NCBI RefSeq assembly: GCF_013265555.1
Contig: NZ_CP041345.1
Location: forward strand, 434,001 to 498,000
Direction: 5' to 3'
DNA: 64,000 nucleotides
DNA from: Tenuifilum thalassicum
GTDB taxonomy: Bacteria > Bacteroidota > Bacteroidia > Bacteroidales > Tenuifilaceae
Shown: positions 24,921-32,547 of the stretch, one piece after another
How positions within the stretch are numbered: position 1 is the stretch's first letter
Layout of the letters: each line of letters begins with the position of its first letter
Notes under the pieces: generated by a model
What the model was told of the DNA's origin: nothing
The model's input: only the letters and a program-made list of their open reading frames with translations
Databases searched by the model: none
Made by a program: the position numbers and the translations under genes

Positions 24921-26540
24921 ATGAAAAAGATTACTCTGCTTACAGCGTTAGTGTTATTGAGTTTTACCTTAATGGCTCAAGATATAGAAAAAGGTAATAA
25001 GATTCCTTCAACTTACGATCGCAGCTCGTTAACTGTATTTTTCATGAAGTTTTCAGGGGAAAAATATGTCGATGAGGTAGAAAATCAGTTCCCCAATATT
25101 TCGTTAAGCGACAAATACTACAATAATAATCTCGATATTGTTGTTTTTGATGCTCCTTTTAGTCGGAGTGAACAGGCATTAAACAAGGCTATCGAAAGCT
25201 TCCTGATTCAAAAAGATGTACCAAAATCAATTATCAGCAAATGGTACAATAGGAAAGAGGATGGAAGTATGGATTTGAATTTGGTTTTTGATAGGGGAAT
25301 GTTTAACGCAACCGATGCTCAATACATTAAGGCTCAAGCAACAAAGCGTGGCGAGAACATGCTTAAAGATTACGGTAATCGCCTAGTAGGTAAGAGCTAC
25401 ATTCTAGTTTTAGATTATAAAAACATTAAAAACCTCAAAAAATCTGGCTATGAGAAGATGAGAGGCTGGAATGCAGTTGTTGATGGATATCTTTACAAGA
25501 TTAAATTTGATTTGGAAACACAAAATGCACTATACGATTGCTGGATTTACCCAGAAGACACTCCAGAAATTCGCCAAGAAAAAATTAATAAGTTTAAGGA
25601 GTTAAATATTCCAATAGAATTTGTTACCAAAACTACTGTTAATATATCTGCCTCTCAACCAACAGAGGATACTACACTTGGTAAGCTAATTAAGCAGAAA
25701 TCAGAAGAAGAACTATTTGAAGAGCTTGTTCAAAAGGGTTACGATGAAACACTATATTATCTTGAACGCAAGCACGAAGATTTCATGGTTAAAACAACTA
25801 TTTACCAAGTTCATCCTATTCGTGCTAAAATAGGATTAAAAGAGGGGTTAAAGTGCGATCACCGTTATTTTGCATATGAGTATGTTTATAATGAAAAAAC
25901 AAATAGAGCAGAGCCTAAATTCCGTGGAGTAATCCGTGCTACAAGTAAAATTGTAGATAACAGAAAGGTTGCTAAGGGCGATACCCCTACTTCAAAATTT
26001 TATCAAACTGCTGGCCGTAAATTGCACGAAGGTTACTTGCTAAGGCAGCAAAACGATATAGGGCTTGAGGTTTTAGTTGGTTACGAAGCAGGTGAAGTTG
26101 GGGGTGTTTATGGCCGTATAGATTATCGTACTGGCCGATTTACTGGGGTGAAAGCCTTATTTATTTACCTAGAGGGCGGTATCGATTCCAAAGATTATCC
26201 TTTATACGATGCCCCAGCATTTGTTCATTATGGAGCGGGTTTAGCTAAAGGGTTTATGTTAACCAGGAATTTGGAACTTCGCCCTTATGTTGGATTAGGA
26301 CAAGAGTTGGCTACTCACGAAGATTTTACAAATGGATCACTTAAAGCTTTATATCTAAAGGGAGGTGCAAATCTGGCACTAAATTTGAAACATAACTTCC
26401 AGGTTATGTTTGGTATGGGATCATATTCATTTATAGGTAATGCAGAAGATGACGATGGAGATACTGGACTAACGTGGAACGATTATTTCGAAGGCAGAAG
26501 TGGTGCTGCCACAATGTTTGGGATTAAACTAATGTTCTAA
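24921..26540 (+). CDS. Secreted protein with C-terminal outer-membrane barrel-like region; first gene of envelope operon
   Basis: A protein of 539 aa with a signal peptide (MKKITLLTALVLLSFTLMAQ). The N-terminal ~350 residues look soluble, with IPSTYDRSSLTVFFMKF, SESFLIQKDVPKSII-like helices and a stretch with FRGVIRATSKIVDN. The last ~170 residues have alternating strands with glycine turns (LEVLVGYEAGEVGGVYGRID, LRPYVGLGQEL) and end in GIKLMF, a terminal Phe as in outer-membrane barrels. I recognise no characterised family. It leads a five-gene run with gaps of about 12, 8, 12 and 43 bp, every product having a signal peptide. It may be the outer-membrane anchor of that set. Confidence 0.75.
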   Translation: MKKITLLTALVLLSFTLMAQDIEKGNKIPSTYDRSSLTVFFMKFSGEKYVDEVENQFPNISLSDKYYNNNLDIVVFDAPFSRSEQALNKAIESFLIQKDVPKSIISKWYNRKEDGSMDLNLVFDRGMFNATDAQYIKAQATKRGENMLKDYGNRLVGKSYILVLDYKNIKNLKKSGYEKMRGWNAVVDGYLYKIKFDLETQNALYDCWIYPEDTPEIRQEKINKFKELNIPIEFVTKTTVNISASQPTEDTTLGKLIKQKSEEELFEELVQKGYDETLYYLERKHEDFMVKTTIYQVHPIRAKIGLKEGLKCDHRYFAYEYVYNEKTNRAEPKFRGVIRATSKIVDNRKVAKGDTPTSKFYQTAGRKLHEGYLLRQQNDIGLEVLVGYEAGEVGGVYGRIDYRTGRFTGVKALFIYLEGGIDSKDYPLYDAPAFVHYGAGLAKGFMLTRNLELRPYVGLGQELATHEDFTNGSLKALYLKGGANLALNLKHNFQVMFGMGSYSFIGNAEDDDGDTGLTWNDYFEGRSGAATMFGIKLMF

Positions 26541-26552
26541 ATATAATAGCTT

Positions 26553-27074
26553 ATGAGAAGATTATTAATTGGTTTATCGGTTACGTTTTTAGCTTTGGCA
26601 ATGGTGTTACCTGCCTCAGCACAAAATCGTAGGGAACGAAAGATCTTATGGAATAGCCAGTATAATTACGAGATCGAGCCAGTTGGCGTTGGACAGGATG
26701 GAACCAAAGTTTTTAAGGTATGGGGATATGGGAAAAAGGTTAATGATGCTGTTATGAACGCCAAACAAGCTGCAGTGGCTGCTTGTATATTTAAGGGCTT
26801 ACCAGGAGGTGCTGGCTCCGCTCCAACTCCACCAATTTGTTCGCAGCCTAATGCTGAGCAAATCCATGCAGATTATTTTGAGAAATTCTTTGAAGTGGGT
26901 GGAAAGTACCTGCAGTTCATTGCTCTTACTAACGATGGCGAACCTGCTGGTGCCGATAGGATTAAAATGAGAAAAGGCTACAAGGTTGCTATTTATGTTC
27001 AGGTTATGTACGACGCCCTTCGTAAACAACTTGAAAATGATGGCATTGCTCGTCGACTAGATGCTGGATTCTAA
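26553..27074 (+). CDS. Small secreted protein of unknown function
   Basis: A protein of 173 aa with a signal peptide (MRRLLIGLSVTFLALAMVLP, cleaved after SAQ). The mature part begins NRRERKILWNSQYNYEIEP and has VFKVWGYGKKVNDAVMNAKQ, an alanine-rich helix after a G-x-G strand that recalls LPP20/FlgP-type domains. It ends basic (RKQLENDGIARRLDAGF). Two cysteines (in AACIFKG and ICSQP) could form a disulfide. It is second in the operon, 12 bp after the barrel protein. Its function is unknown. Confidence 0.72.
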   Translation: MRRLLIGLSVTFLALAMVLPASAQNRRERKILWNSQYNYEIEPVGVGQDGTKVFKVWGYGKKVNDAVMNAKQAAVAACIFKGLPGGAGSAPTPPICSQPNAEQIHADYFEKFFEVGGKYLQFIALTNDGEPAGADRIKMRKGYKVAIYVQVMYDALRKQLENDGIARRLDAGF

Positions 27075-27088
27075 AAAAGTATATGACT

Positions 27089-28048
27089 ATGAGAAAAATA
27101 TTTTCAACATTTATAGTTCTTGCCGTTGCAATAGCTGCATTTGGGCAAGCAAAGAAACCTATTCTTATGGTTGTGCCTAGCGATCAGTACTGTATTAGTC
27201 GCGGGTACAAGATGGAATTTGAGAACCAGGGTATGAAGCAGGTTTTACCCGATTATAAAGCTGCCCTTCAAAACGACCCAGATTTAAGGCTTGTTATTAC
27301 CAAAATGGGGCAAATAATGGCCGATAGGGGGTTCCCTCTTAAGGATTTAGAGCAGGAACTTAAAAACTTGGAGCAAGAGAATGCCGAATCTATGATGCTA
27401 ACTAGTAAATCGAGCGCATCTGAACTAGCCGAGAGCCCAATTGACGCATTAAAGCGAGTGGCTAAGGCCGACATTATTCTTGACCTAGATTTTCAAATTA
27501 AACGCCAAGGGCCTCAAAAGTATATAGTTTTTAATCTTAAGGGGTTAGATGCATATACTGCAAAACAGGTTTCGGGTGTCGCTGGTGCTGGTAGTCCATC
27601 TACCGCCGCTTCTCCTGAACTTTTACTCGAAGAAGCAGTGCTTAGCCATATGGATAATTTTAATGCTGGCCTAATGCGTCATTTTGAGGATATGTTTGCA
27701 AAAGGACGTGAGGTTAAGGTTCAGATTAAAGTTTGGAGTAATTGGGGTGAGGATTTGGAATCGGAATTTGGTGAAGATGGCGAGGAATTATCTGAAATTA
27801 TAGAGAATTGGTTCTTTGATAATTGCGTTGAAGGGCGCTTTAACCTTTCCGATGCTTCCGAAAACTTTATGAAGTTAGAGCAGGTACGTATCCCTATGAT
27901 GAAAACTGATGATAGGGGTAGAGAAAGGGCTGTAGATACTCGTTCATTTGTTAGAGATTTACAGAAGTATTTGAAAGACATGGGAATTCCTTCAAAGTTG
28001 TATCTAAGGGGTTTAGGTGAAGCATGGCTTATTCTTGGAGAAAAATAA
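27089..28048 (+). CDS. DUF6175-like secreted protein
   Basis: A protein of 319 aa from ATG 27089 (an ATG two codons upstream, at 27083, is equally possible). The signal peptide MRKIFSTFIVLAVAIAAFGQ is followed by ILMVVPSDQYCISRGYKMEF, ESPIDALKRVAKADIILDL, FNLKGLDAYTAKQVSG, LLLEEAVLSHMDNFN and VRIPMMKTDDRGRERAVDT, blocks that match what I remember of the uncharacterised Bacteroidetes family DUF6175. No function is known. The mix of alpha/beta segments and a C-terminal GLGEAWLILG suggests a compact periplasmic domain. It is third in the operon. Confidence 0.72.
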   Translation: MRKIFSTFIVLAVAIAAFGQAKKPILMVVPSDQYCISRGYKMEFENQGMKQVLPDYKAALQNDPDLRLVITKMGQIMADRGFPLKDLEQELKNLEQENAESMMLTSKSSASELAESPIDALKRVAKADIILDLDFQIKRQGPQKYIVFNLKGLDAYTAKQVSGVAGAGSPSTAASPELLLEEAVLSHMDNFNAGLMRHFEDMFAKGREVKVQIKVWSNWGEDLESEFGEDGEELSEIIENWFFDNCVEGRFNLSDASENFMKLEQVRIPMMKTDDRGRERAVDTRSFVRDLQKYLKDMGIPSKLYLRGLGEAWLILGEK

Positions 28049-28060
28049 ACTTTAATTGAA

Positions 28061-29029
28061 ATGAAAAAGTTACTACTTACTATAGCAATAATCGGTTTTG
28101 GATTAAGCTTATATGCTCAAAATAGTCAGGGCAAAACCGACGACATGGGACGTATTGCACTTGCGGCTTTAGTTCCCGACCAGGCAGAGAATATCCCACA
28201 AGGCGCTAAGCAGATGCTTGTGAATAAAATGAGTAGAATTGCTACTCAAAATGGACTTGGAGCAACTGCTGCAAACCCACGATTCTGCATAGTTCCTCTT
28301 GTTACAGTTATTGGCAAGGAAATTACTCCTACAGCTCCTCCCATGCAGGCGGTAAATCTTGAGGTTACCTTCTACATTGTTGATGCTGCTAGTCAGAATA
28401 TTTTTAGCCAAACAAGCATTAATGTTAAAGGTGTTGGCCGAACCGAGGACAAGGCTTTTATTCAAGCATTGAAAAATATAAATGTACGCTCAGGCCAATT
28501 TAAAGGTTTTGTTGAGAAAGGTAAAGAAAAAATTATTGAGTATTATAATTCACAATGTGATGTTGTACTAAAGGGAGCTCAAGCACTTGCAGGTCAGCAA
28601 AAATACGAAGAGGCTCTATTTGTTCTACTATCGGTACCCGATGTTTGCCGTGAGTGTTTCGATAAGAGCATGGATCTCTCTATTGATATATACAAACAGT
28701 ATGCTAACCAAAAGTGTACCGAATACCTTGCTGGTGCAAAAGCTGCTTGGGCTAACATGAATACTGATAAAGCAGCAGAATACCTTTCAAAAATAACCCC
28801 AGATATGGAGTGTTACGACGATGCTGCTCAACTAGTTGAGGAAATTAAAGAGAAGCAGCTAGCCGATGGCGCAAATGTATGGGACTTCAAGATGAAAAAG
28901 TACGACGATTCAGTTGAAAAAGATAAAATGATGATTCAAGCTGGCAAGGATATTGCAGTAGCTTGGGCATACTGGGGGGCAGCACCTCACTTTAATTGGG
29001 ACTGGTCCTGGCTCTACCAGAAAAAATAG
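28061..29029 (+). CDS. Secreted protein, possible helical-repeat fold
   Basis: A protein of 322 aa with a signal peptide (MKKLLLTIAIIGFGLSLYAQ). The first half (about 25-165) alternates strands and helices, with MGRIALAALVPDQ, GLGATAANPRFCIVPLVTV and AVNLEVTFYIVD. The second half is helical (about 170-275), with paired helices like those of TPR proteins (GAQALAGQQKYEEALFVLLS, AAWANMNTDKAAEYLSKI) and four cysteines. The end is aromatic (FNWDWSWLYQKK). No family recognised. It is fourth in the operon and may be a periplasmic scaffold for its neighbours. Confidence 0.72.
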   Translation: MKKLLLTIAIIGFGLSLYAQNSQGKTDDMGRIALAALVPDQAENIPQGAKQMLVNKMSRIATQNGLGATAANPRFCIVPLVTVIGKEITPTAPPMQAVNLEVTFYIVDAASQNIFSQTSINVKGVGRTEDKAFIQALKNINVRSGQFKGFVEKGKEKIIEYYNSQCDVVLKGAQALAGQQKYEEALFVLLSVPDVCRECFDKSMDLSIDIYKQYANQKCTEYLAGAKAAWANMNTDKAAEYLSKITPDMECYDDAAQLVEEIKEKQLADGANVWDFKMKKYDDSVEKDKMMIQAGKDIAVAWAYWGAAPHFNWDWSWLYQKK

Positions 29030-29072
29030 TTGTTTATAAATGTTTTGAAATTTTAAGTTAAACCTAAATTGA

Positions 29073-29654
29073 ATGATTATGAAAATGAAAAATTTATTAA
29101 TGGTTGCTAGTGCATTTACTTTTGCTTTCATGCTAGCAAGCTGTGGCGGTTCAAAAAAAGCCGTTGACGACTCACTAGGTAAAGAGGTTAATCTACCTTG
29201 TAACGATGATGAGTTTCACTCAGATGCTAAGTACTTCCGCGGAACTGGTAATGGTATCAGTTCTGACCTAAGTACTGCCAAAAGTAAGGCACGTATCGAT
29301 GCTCAAACAAACCTTTCTCGTAGCATTAGCACTACAATGAAGGCTGTAGCCGATCGTTATGTTAATGAGCGTCAGGTTGGCGATGCAATGGAGTTTGAAC
29401 AAAAATTTGAGCAAATGACCCGTGAGGTTATCAATCAGGAACTTAACAATGTTTCTGTTGTTTGCTCAAAGACTTTCCAGAAAGATGGGCGGTATCAAGT
29501 ATTTCAAGCTTTAGAGGTGCCTAAAGATCAGGTGCTTAATAATATTAAAGACCGTATCTCAAAAGATCAGAAATTACAGCTCGATTACGATAAGATGAAA
29601 TTTGAGCAAGTATTTAACGAGGAAATGGAGAAAATGGCTAACGAACGCCCATAA
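29073..29654 (+). CDS. LPP20-like lipoprotein
   Basis: A protein of up to 193 aa. Starts at 29073, 29079 or 29085 all lead into the lipoprotein signal MKNLLMVASAFTFAFMLASC. The mature part has KYFRGTGNGISSDLSTAKSK followed by an alanine-rich helix (ARIDAQTNLSRSISTTMKAV), the G-x-G strand plus helix layout of LPP20/FlgP-like domains, and a final coiled, charged tail (YDKMKFEQVFNEEMEKMAN). Proteins of this type form rings or discs in some outer membranes; here that is only an analogy. It is last in the operon; a hairpin terminator follows within 20 bp. Confidence 0.75.
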   Translation: MIMKMKNLLMVASAFTFAFMLASCGGSKKAVDDSLGKEVNLPCNDDEFHSDAKYFRGTGNGISSDLSTAKSKARIDAQTNLSRSISTTMKAVADRYVNERQVGDAMEFEQKFEQMTREVINQELNNVSVVCSKTFQKDGRYQVFQALEVPKDQVLNNIKDRISKDQKLQLDYDKMKFEQVFNEEMEKMANERP

Positions 29655-29670
29655 ACTATTTATGCCTTTT

Positions 29671-29704
29671 AAACAGCAGCCTCATCTTGGGGTTGCTGTT
29701 TTTA
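29671..29704 (+). terminator. Intrinsic terminator of the five-gene envelope operon
   Basis: An 11-bp stem from 29671 (AACAGCAGCC/GGTTGCTGTT plus an A-T pair) with a 9-base loop and a short T tail. Confidence 0.8.
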
Positions 29705-29752
29705 TTAGCCTTTGTCATTTAATCACCAATCCCCTTTTGGGGTAAAATTGAA

Positions 29753-31051
29753 ATGAGTATGAAAAAGTTTATCATTCTTGCTTTATCCGTTTTTGGCATT
29801 CTGAGTTTCACGTTTGCTCAGGATAAACTTCTGGATAAGAGCGGAAGACAACCCAAATGGGTGAATGGTTTGGAAAAGGATTATATTATTGTAACTGGTA
29901 CTGGTCCAACTGCGCAGGACGCGCAGCAGGATGCTTTATCGCATGTAAAAGCTCAAATTGTATCTTCTGTTGCTGAGAATGTAAAGGCTACATCAGAGGT
30001 GCGTAAGGAAGAGTCAATGGTTAATAATAATGTAAGCCAATTCCTTGAAAAGTTTGCAACATCTACAACCACTCAATCGGGGAAAGTCCCTTTTCTTCAG
30101 GGGATTTCAATTTCAAAAGTAAGTGAGTACTATTGGGAGAAACGCCAGAGAGCCGATAAGTCAGTTTACTTTATTTACCACCTTAAATATCCATTTCCTG
30201 AATCGGAACTAAAAATGCTTGTGCTTGATTTCAAGATGCGCGATCGTGAGTTAACTCAGCAACTTGAAGATATTTTAGCCCAGGTTGATAATGTTGAAAC
30301 CATAGAGCAAATAGAGAAGAATATCTCGGAACTTAAGTCGTTGAAGGAATATTTCATGGATGGTAGAGTTGATCAATGTAACCTAGGAATTACACGCTAT
30401 AAATCGTTACTTAAGTCCATTGAACTTGTTGAGATTGAAAGTGGTTTAGGCGAGTTGAAATACTACCTGAGACTAAATGGACGAAAAGTATCAACAGCAA
30501 AGAAACCAACTGTTCGCTCAGAATGCGCACGTGTTAACTCTATAATTAATAATCCAGAGGGTGTTACCATAAAATATAATTACGAAAATTGCTACGAAGA
30601 CCCCGAAAACAATATACATGTTAAATACATGTTTAGCGGTGTAACAGTTGATAAACGCTTTTACTTCGACATTACTGCAAATAAAGCATCGATTTTTGTG
30701 AGTGAGCCTATACATCTAAATGCAATAAGCAAGGATGAGGAGAGCGTGAACGGAATTATAATCGATATGACCGTTCATTCTAAGTACGATTCACCTTTTA
30801 CGATTGAGAAAGTTGTTCTGGAATGGAAAGGTTTACCACCTGTGGTAGTTGAAAATATCGGTCAGTCGTTTCAGGGAAAAGGAAACCATCAGCTAAAAAT
30901 TACTTCTGAACAGGTACTTAATGCGGAAAAAACATCATCAGCTGGCAAAACACTATCATTAATGTCTGGTTACATACATTACCGGGCCGATGCAACAGGT
31001 GAACTAAAGACCTATAGGATTTATAATCAAAGTTATACTACTGATTGGTAG
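29753..31051 (+). CDS. LPP20-like secreted protein (long form)
   Basis: A protein of 432 aa; ATG 29753 or 29759, the second giving the cleaner signal peptide MKKFIILALSVFGILSFTFA. The N-terminal domain (about 30-140) begins QPKWVNGLEKDYIIVTGTG and continues TAQDAQQDALSHVKAQIVSS, the LPP20 pattern seen also in the gene before it. A helical stretch (about 165-225, LEDILAQVDNVETIEQIEKN) is followed by a beta-rich C-terminus (about 240-432). Although a terminator lies upstream, shared domain type and position suggest it works with the five-gene operon. Function unknown. Confidence 0.75.
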   Translation: MSMKKFIILALSVFGILSFTFAQDKLLDKSGRQPKWVNGLEKDYIIVTGTGPTAQDAQQDALSHVKAQIVSSVAENVKATSEVRKEESMVNNNVSQFLEKFATSTTTQSGKVPFLQGISISKVSEYYWEKRQRADKSVYFIYHLKYPFPESELKMLVLDFKMRDRELTQQLEDILAQVDNVETIEQIEKNISELKSLKEYFMDGRVDQCNLGITRYKSLLKSIELVEIESGLGELKYYLRLNGRKVSTAKKPTVRSECARVNSIINNPEGVTIKYNYENCYEDPENNIHVKYMFSGVTVDKRFYFDITANKASIFVSEPIHLNAISKDEESVNGIIIDMTVHSKYDSPFTIEKVVLEWKGLPPVVVENIGQSFQGKGNHQLKITSEQVLNAEKTSSAGKTLSLMSGYIHYRADATGELKTYRIYNQSYTTDW

Positions 31052-31073
31052 GTAATGGACTGGTTAGAAATAA

Positions 31074-31105
31074 AAAAGCCGCTAATCGAATGATTAACGG
31101 CTTTT
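31074..31105 (-). terminator. Bidirectional terminator between convergent genes
   Basis: Stem AAAAGCCG-c-TAATC / GATTA-a-CGGCTTTT with one C-A mismatch and loop GAAT. The T run is longer on the minus strand (six T), serving the SiaC-like gene; the plus strand serves the LPP20-like gene. Confidence 0.85.
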
Positions 31106-31122
31106 GATTTATTTGGTTCAAT

Positions 31123-31503
31123 TTACTCCTTGTAAGATTCTAATTTAAAGGGAACTTTAATGTGATTGGAGAAATCTTTTCCAGCATCTTTAATGTCAAT
31201 ATCATCTTCGTTATACATCCAAATGATAGTAATATTATTCCCTTCCAAAGCAATCTTCTCAAATCGTTTTAAGACCTGGAATATCATTTTAGAACTTGGT
31301 GTATTGTAATAAATCATTTTAAATTTAACTACAGTCTCTGGATTTGGATTCTTTGCATATTCATCAATCCATGAAATAATAGGATCGTAAAATTTTCTAG
31401 CATCTTCAGGCAACGAATTCCCTAAGAATTCAAACACCCCTGCATCTTTATCCAGCGTAACTGTAGGATATTGGCTTGTCCCAGCTATTTTTATTGGATC
31501 CAT
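31123..31503 (-). CDS. SiaC-family (DUF1987) regulatory phosphoprotein
   Basis: A protein of 126 aa, full length for the family. The N-terminus MDPIKIAGTSQYPTVTLDKD and the core FKMIYYNTPSSKMIFQVLKR match SiaC/DUF1987. Thr68 in YNTPSSK falls at the position of the phosphorylated threonine of Pseudomonas SiaC. In Pseudomonas SiaC is switched by a kinase/phosphatase pair (SiaB/SiaA) and controls the diguanylate cyclase SiaD. None of those partners is next to this gene, so what phosphorylates it here, and what it controls, is unknown. It is monocistronic, with its own terminator. Confidence 0.85.
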   Translation of the reverse strand: MDPIKIAGTSQYPTVTLDKDAGVFEFLGNSLPEDARKFYDPIISWIDEYAKNPNPETVVKFKMIYYNTPSSKMIFQVLKRFEKIALEGNNITIIWMYNEDDIDIKDAGKDFSNHIKVPFKLESYKE

Positions 31504-31539
31504 ACTATCTATTTTAAAAATTCAAAATACCCCTAATAA

Positions 31540-31547
31540 CAAATATA
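31540..31547 (-). promoter_or_regulatory. -7 box (TATATTTG) for the SiaC-like gene
   Basis: Exact TAnnTTTG on the minus strand 36 bp before the start; a second exact match (TACTTTTG) lies at 31561-31568. Which one is used is not clear. Confidence 0.4.
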
Positions 31548-31630
31548 CGTAATTTGAATGCAAAAGTAACATTATCTTGATAAGATTTTTGTGTTTTTTG
31601 GCAGACATTATTTTTTTATAAACAAATAAT

Positions 31631-32521
31631 TCATTGACTAGATCTTATAAATACGCCCAATGGAAGTTTTCTGCTACTTTTATCGGAAACATAGAGTTCT
31701 CCCATTTCATATTTTTTAGGACTAAAAATGCTAACAATAAGGTTCTCGGCTACAATAGGAGAGTATCCCATTGAGTAAAGGTTTAAAATGATAAACGAAT
31801 TTTTTTTATCTAAAATTTTGTTACAGTTCTCAAGAAGTTCGATAAGATTATTTTCTAAAATCCACTTTTCGCCATTGGGGCCACGCCCATAAGCAGGCGG
31901 GTCAAGAATGATTCCATTGTAAATTCTTTTTCTTCTAACCTCACGGGCAACAAATTTAACGGCATCGTCAACAATCCAGCGAATATTGTTAAGGTTACTA
32001 AGTTCCATGTTTTCGCGCGACCAGTTAACGGTTTGTTTTACGGAGTCCACATGGGTTACAGCTGCACCTGCAGCTCTGGCTGCTAATGAGGCTCCGCCTG
32101 TGTATGCAAATAGGTTTAGAACAGACGGGCTGTTTATTTTAAGCTGCATGATAGTGTCGTAAATGTAGTTCCAGTTTGCTGCTTGTTCAGGGAATATACC
32201 TACATGTTTAAATGAGGTTAGCCCCAGTCTAAATTTCAAATGCATCTGTTTATACTGGTAACCAATTATCCACTGCTCCTGGCAACTCCTCTTTTTCTTC
32301 CATTCGCCCCATTCGTTGTCGGAATCTCTATTGCCTTTCTTCTTTATGAAGTATGCATGAGCTAAGCGCTCCCATTCTTGCTGCGACAAACCCTTATGCC
32401 ATAAAGCTTGGGGTTCTGGTCGGGCAAGGATTTGGTTGCCAAATCGCTCCAACTTCTCACCTTCTCCGCTATCTATTAGCTCGTAATCGGTCCAATTTTG
32501 GGGAGTTTCAAGCAGTATCAT
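31631..32521 (-). CDS. RlmI-like class I SAM-dependent methyltransferase
   Basis: A protein of 296 aa from ATG 32521 (the frame extends to a TTG at 32545 with no better start). The C-terminal Rossmann domain has motif I NLFAYTGGASLAARAAGA, VDSVKQTVNWSREN, and the catalytic/substrate motif DPPAYGRGPNGEKW (about 205-220), as in the YccW/RlmI group (COG1092) that methylates cytosine in 23S rRNA. The N-terminal part (about 1-110) lacks a clear PUA domain, so the target may differ. It follows the U32 gene by 26 bp in one minus-strand unit, which suggests a shared role in RNA modification. Confidence 0.82.
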   Translation of the reverse strand: MILLETPQNWTDYELIDSGEGEKLERFGNQILARPEPQALWHKGLSQQEWERLAHAYFIKKKGNRDSDNEWGEWKKKRSCQEQWIIGYQYKQMHLKFRLGLTSFKHVGIFPEQAANWNYIYDTIMQLKINSPSVLNLFAYTGGASLAARAAGAAVTHVDSVKQTVNWSRENMELSNLNNIRWIVDDAVKFVAREVRRKRIYNGIILDPPAYGRGPNGEKWILENNLIELLENCNKILDKKNSFIILNLYSMGYSPIVAENLIVSIFSPKKYEMGELYVSDKSSRKLPLGVFIRSSQ

Positions 32522-32547
32522 TTTAGTACTTGTTTGGGATTTCAAAT

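Noticed and set aside
29720..29752. CCCC-TTTT-GGGG mini-hairpin before the long LPP20-like gene
   Set aside because: Only four base pairs; too weak to call a regulatory element or terminator.
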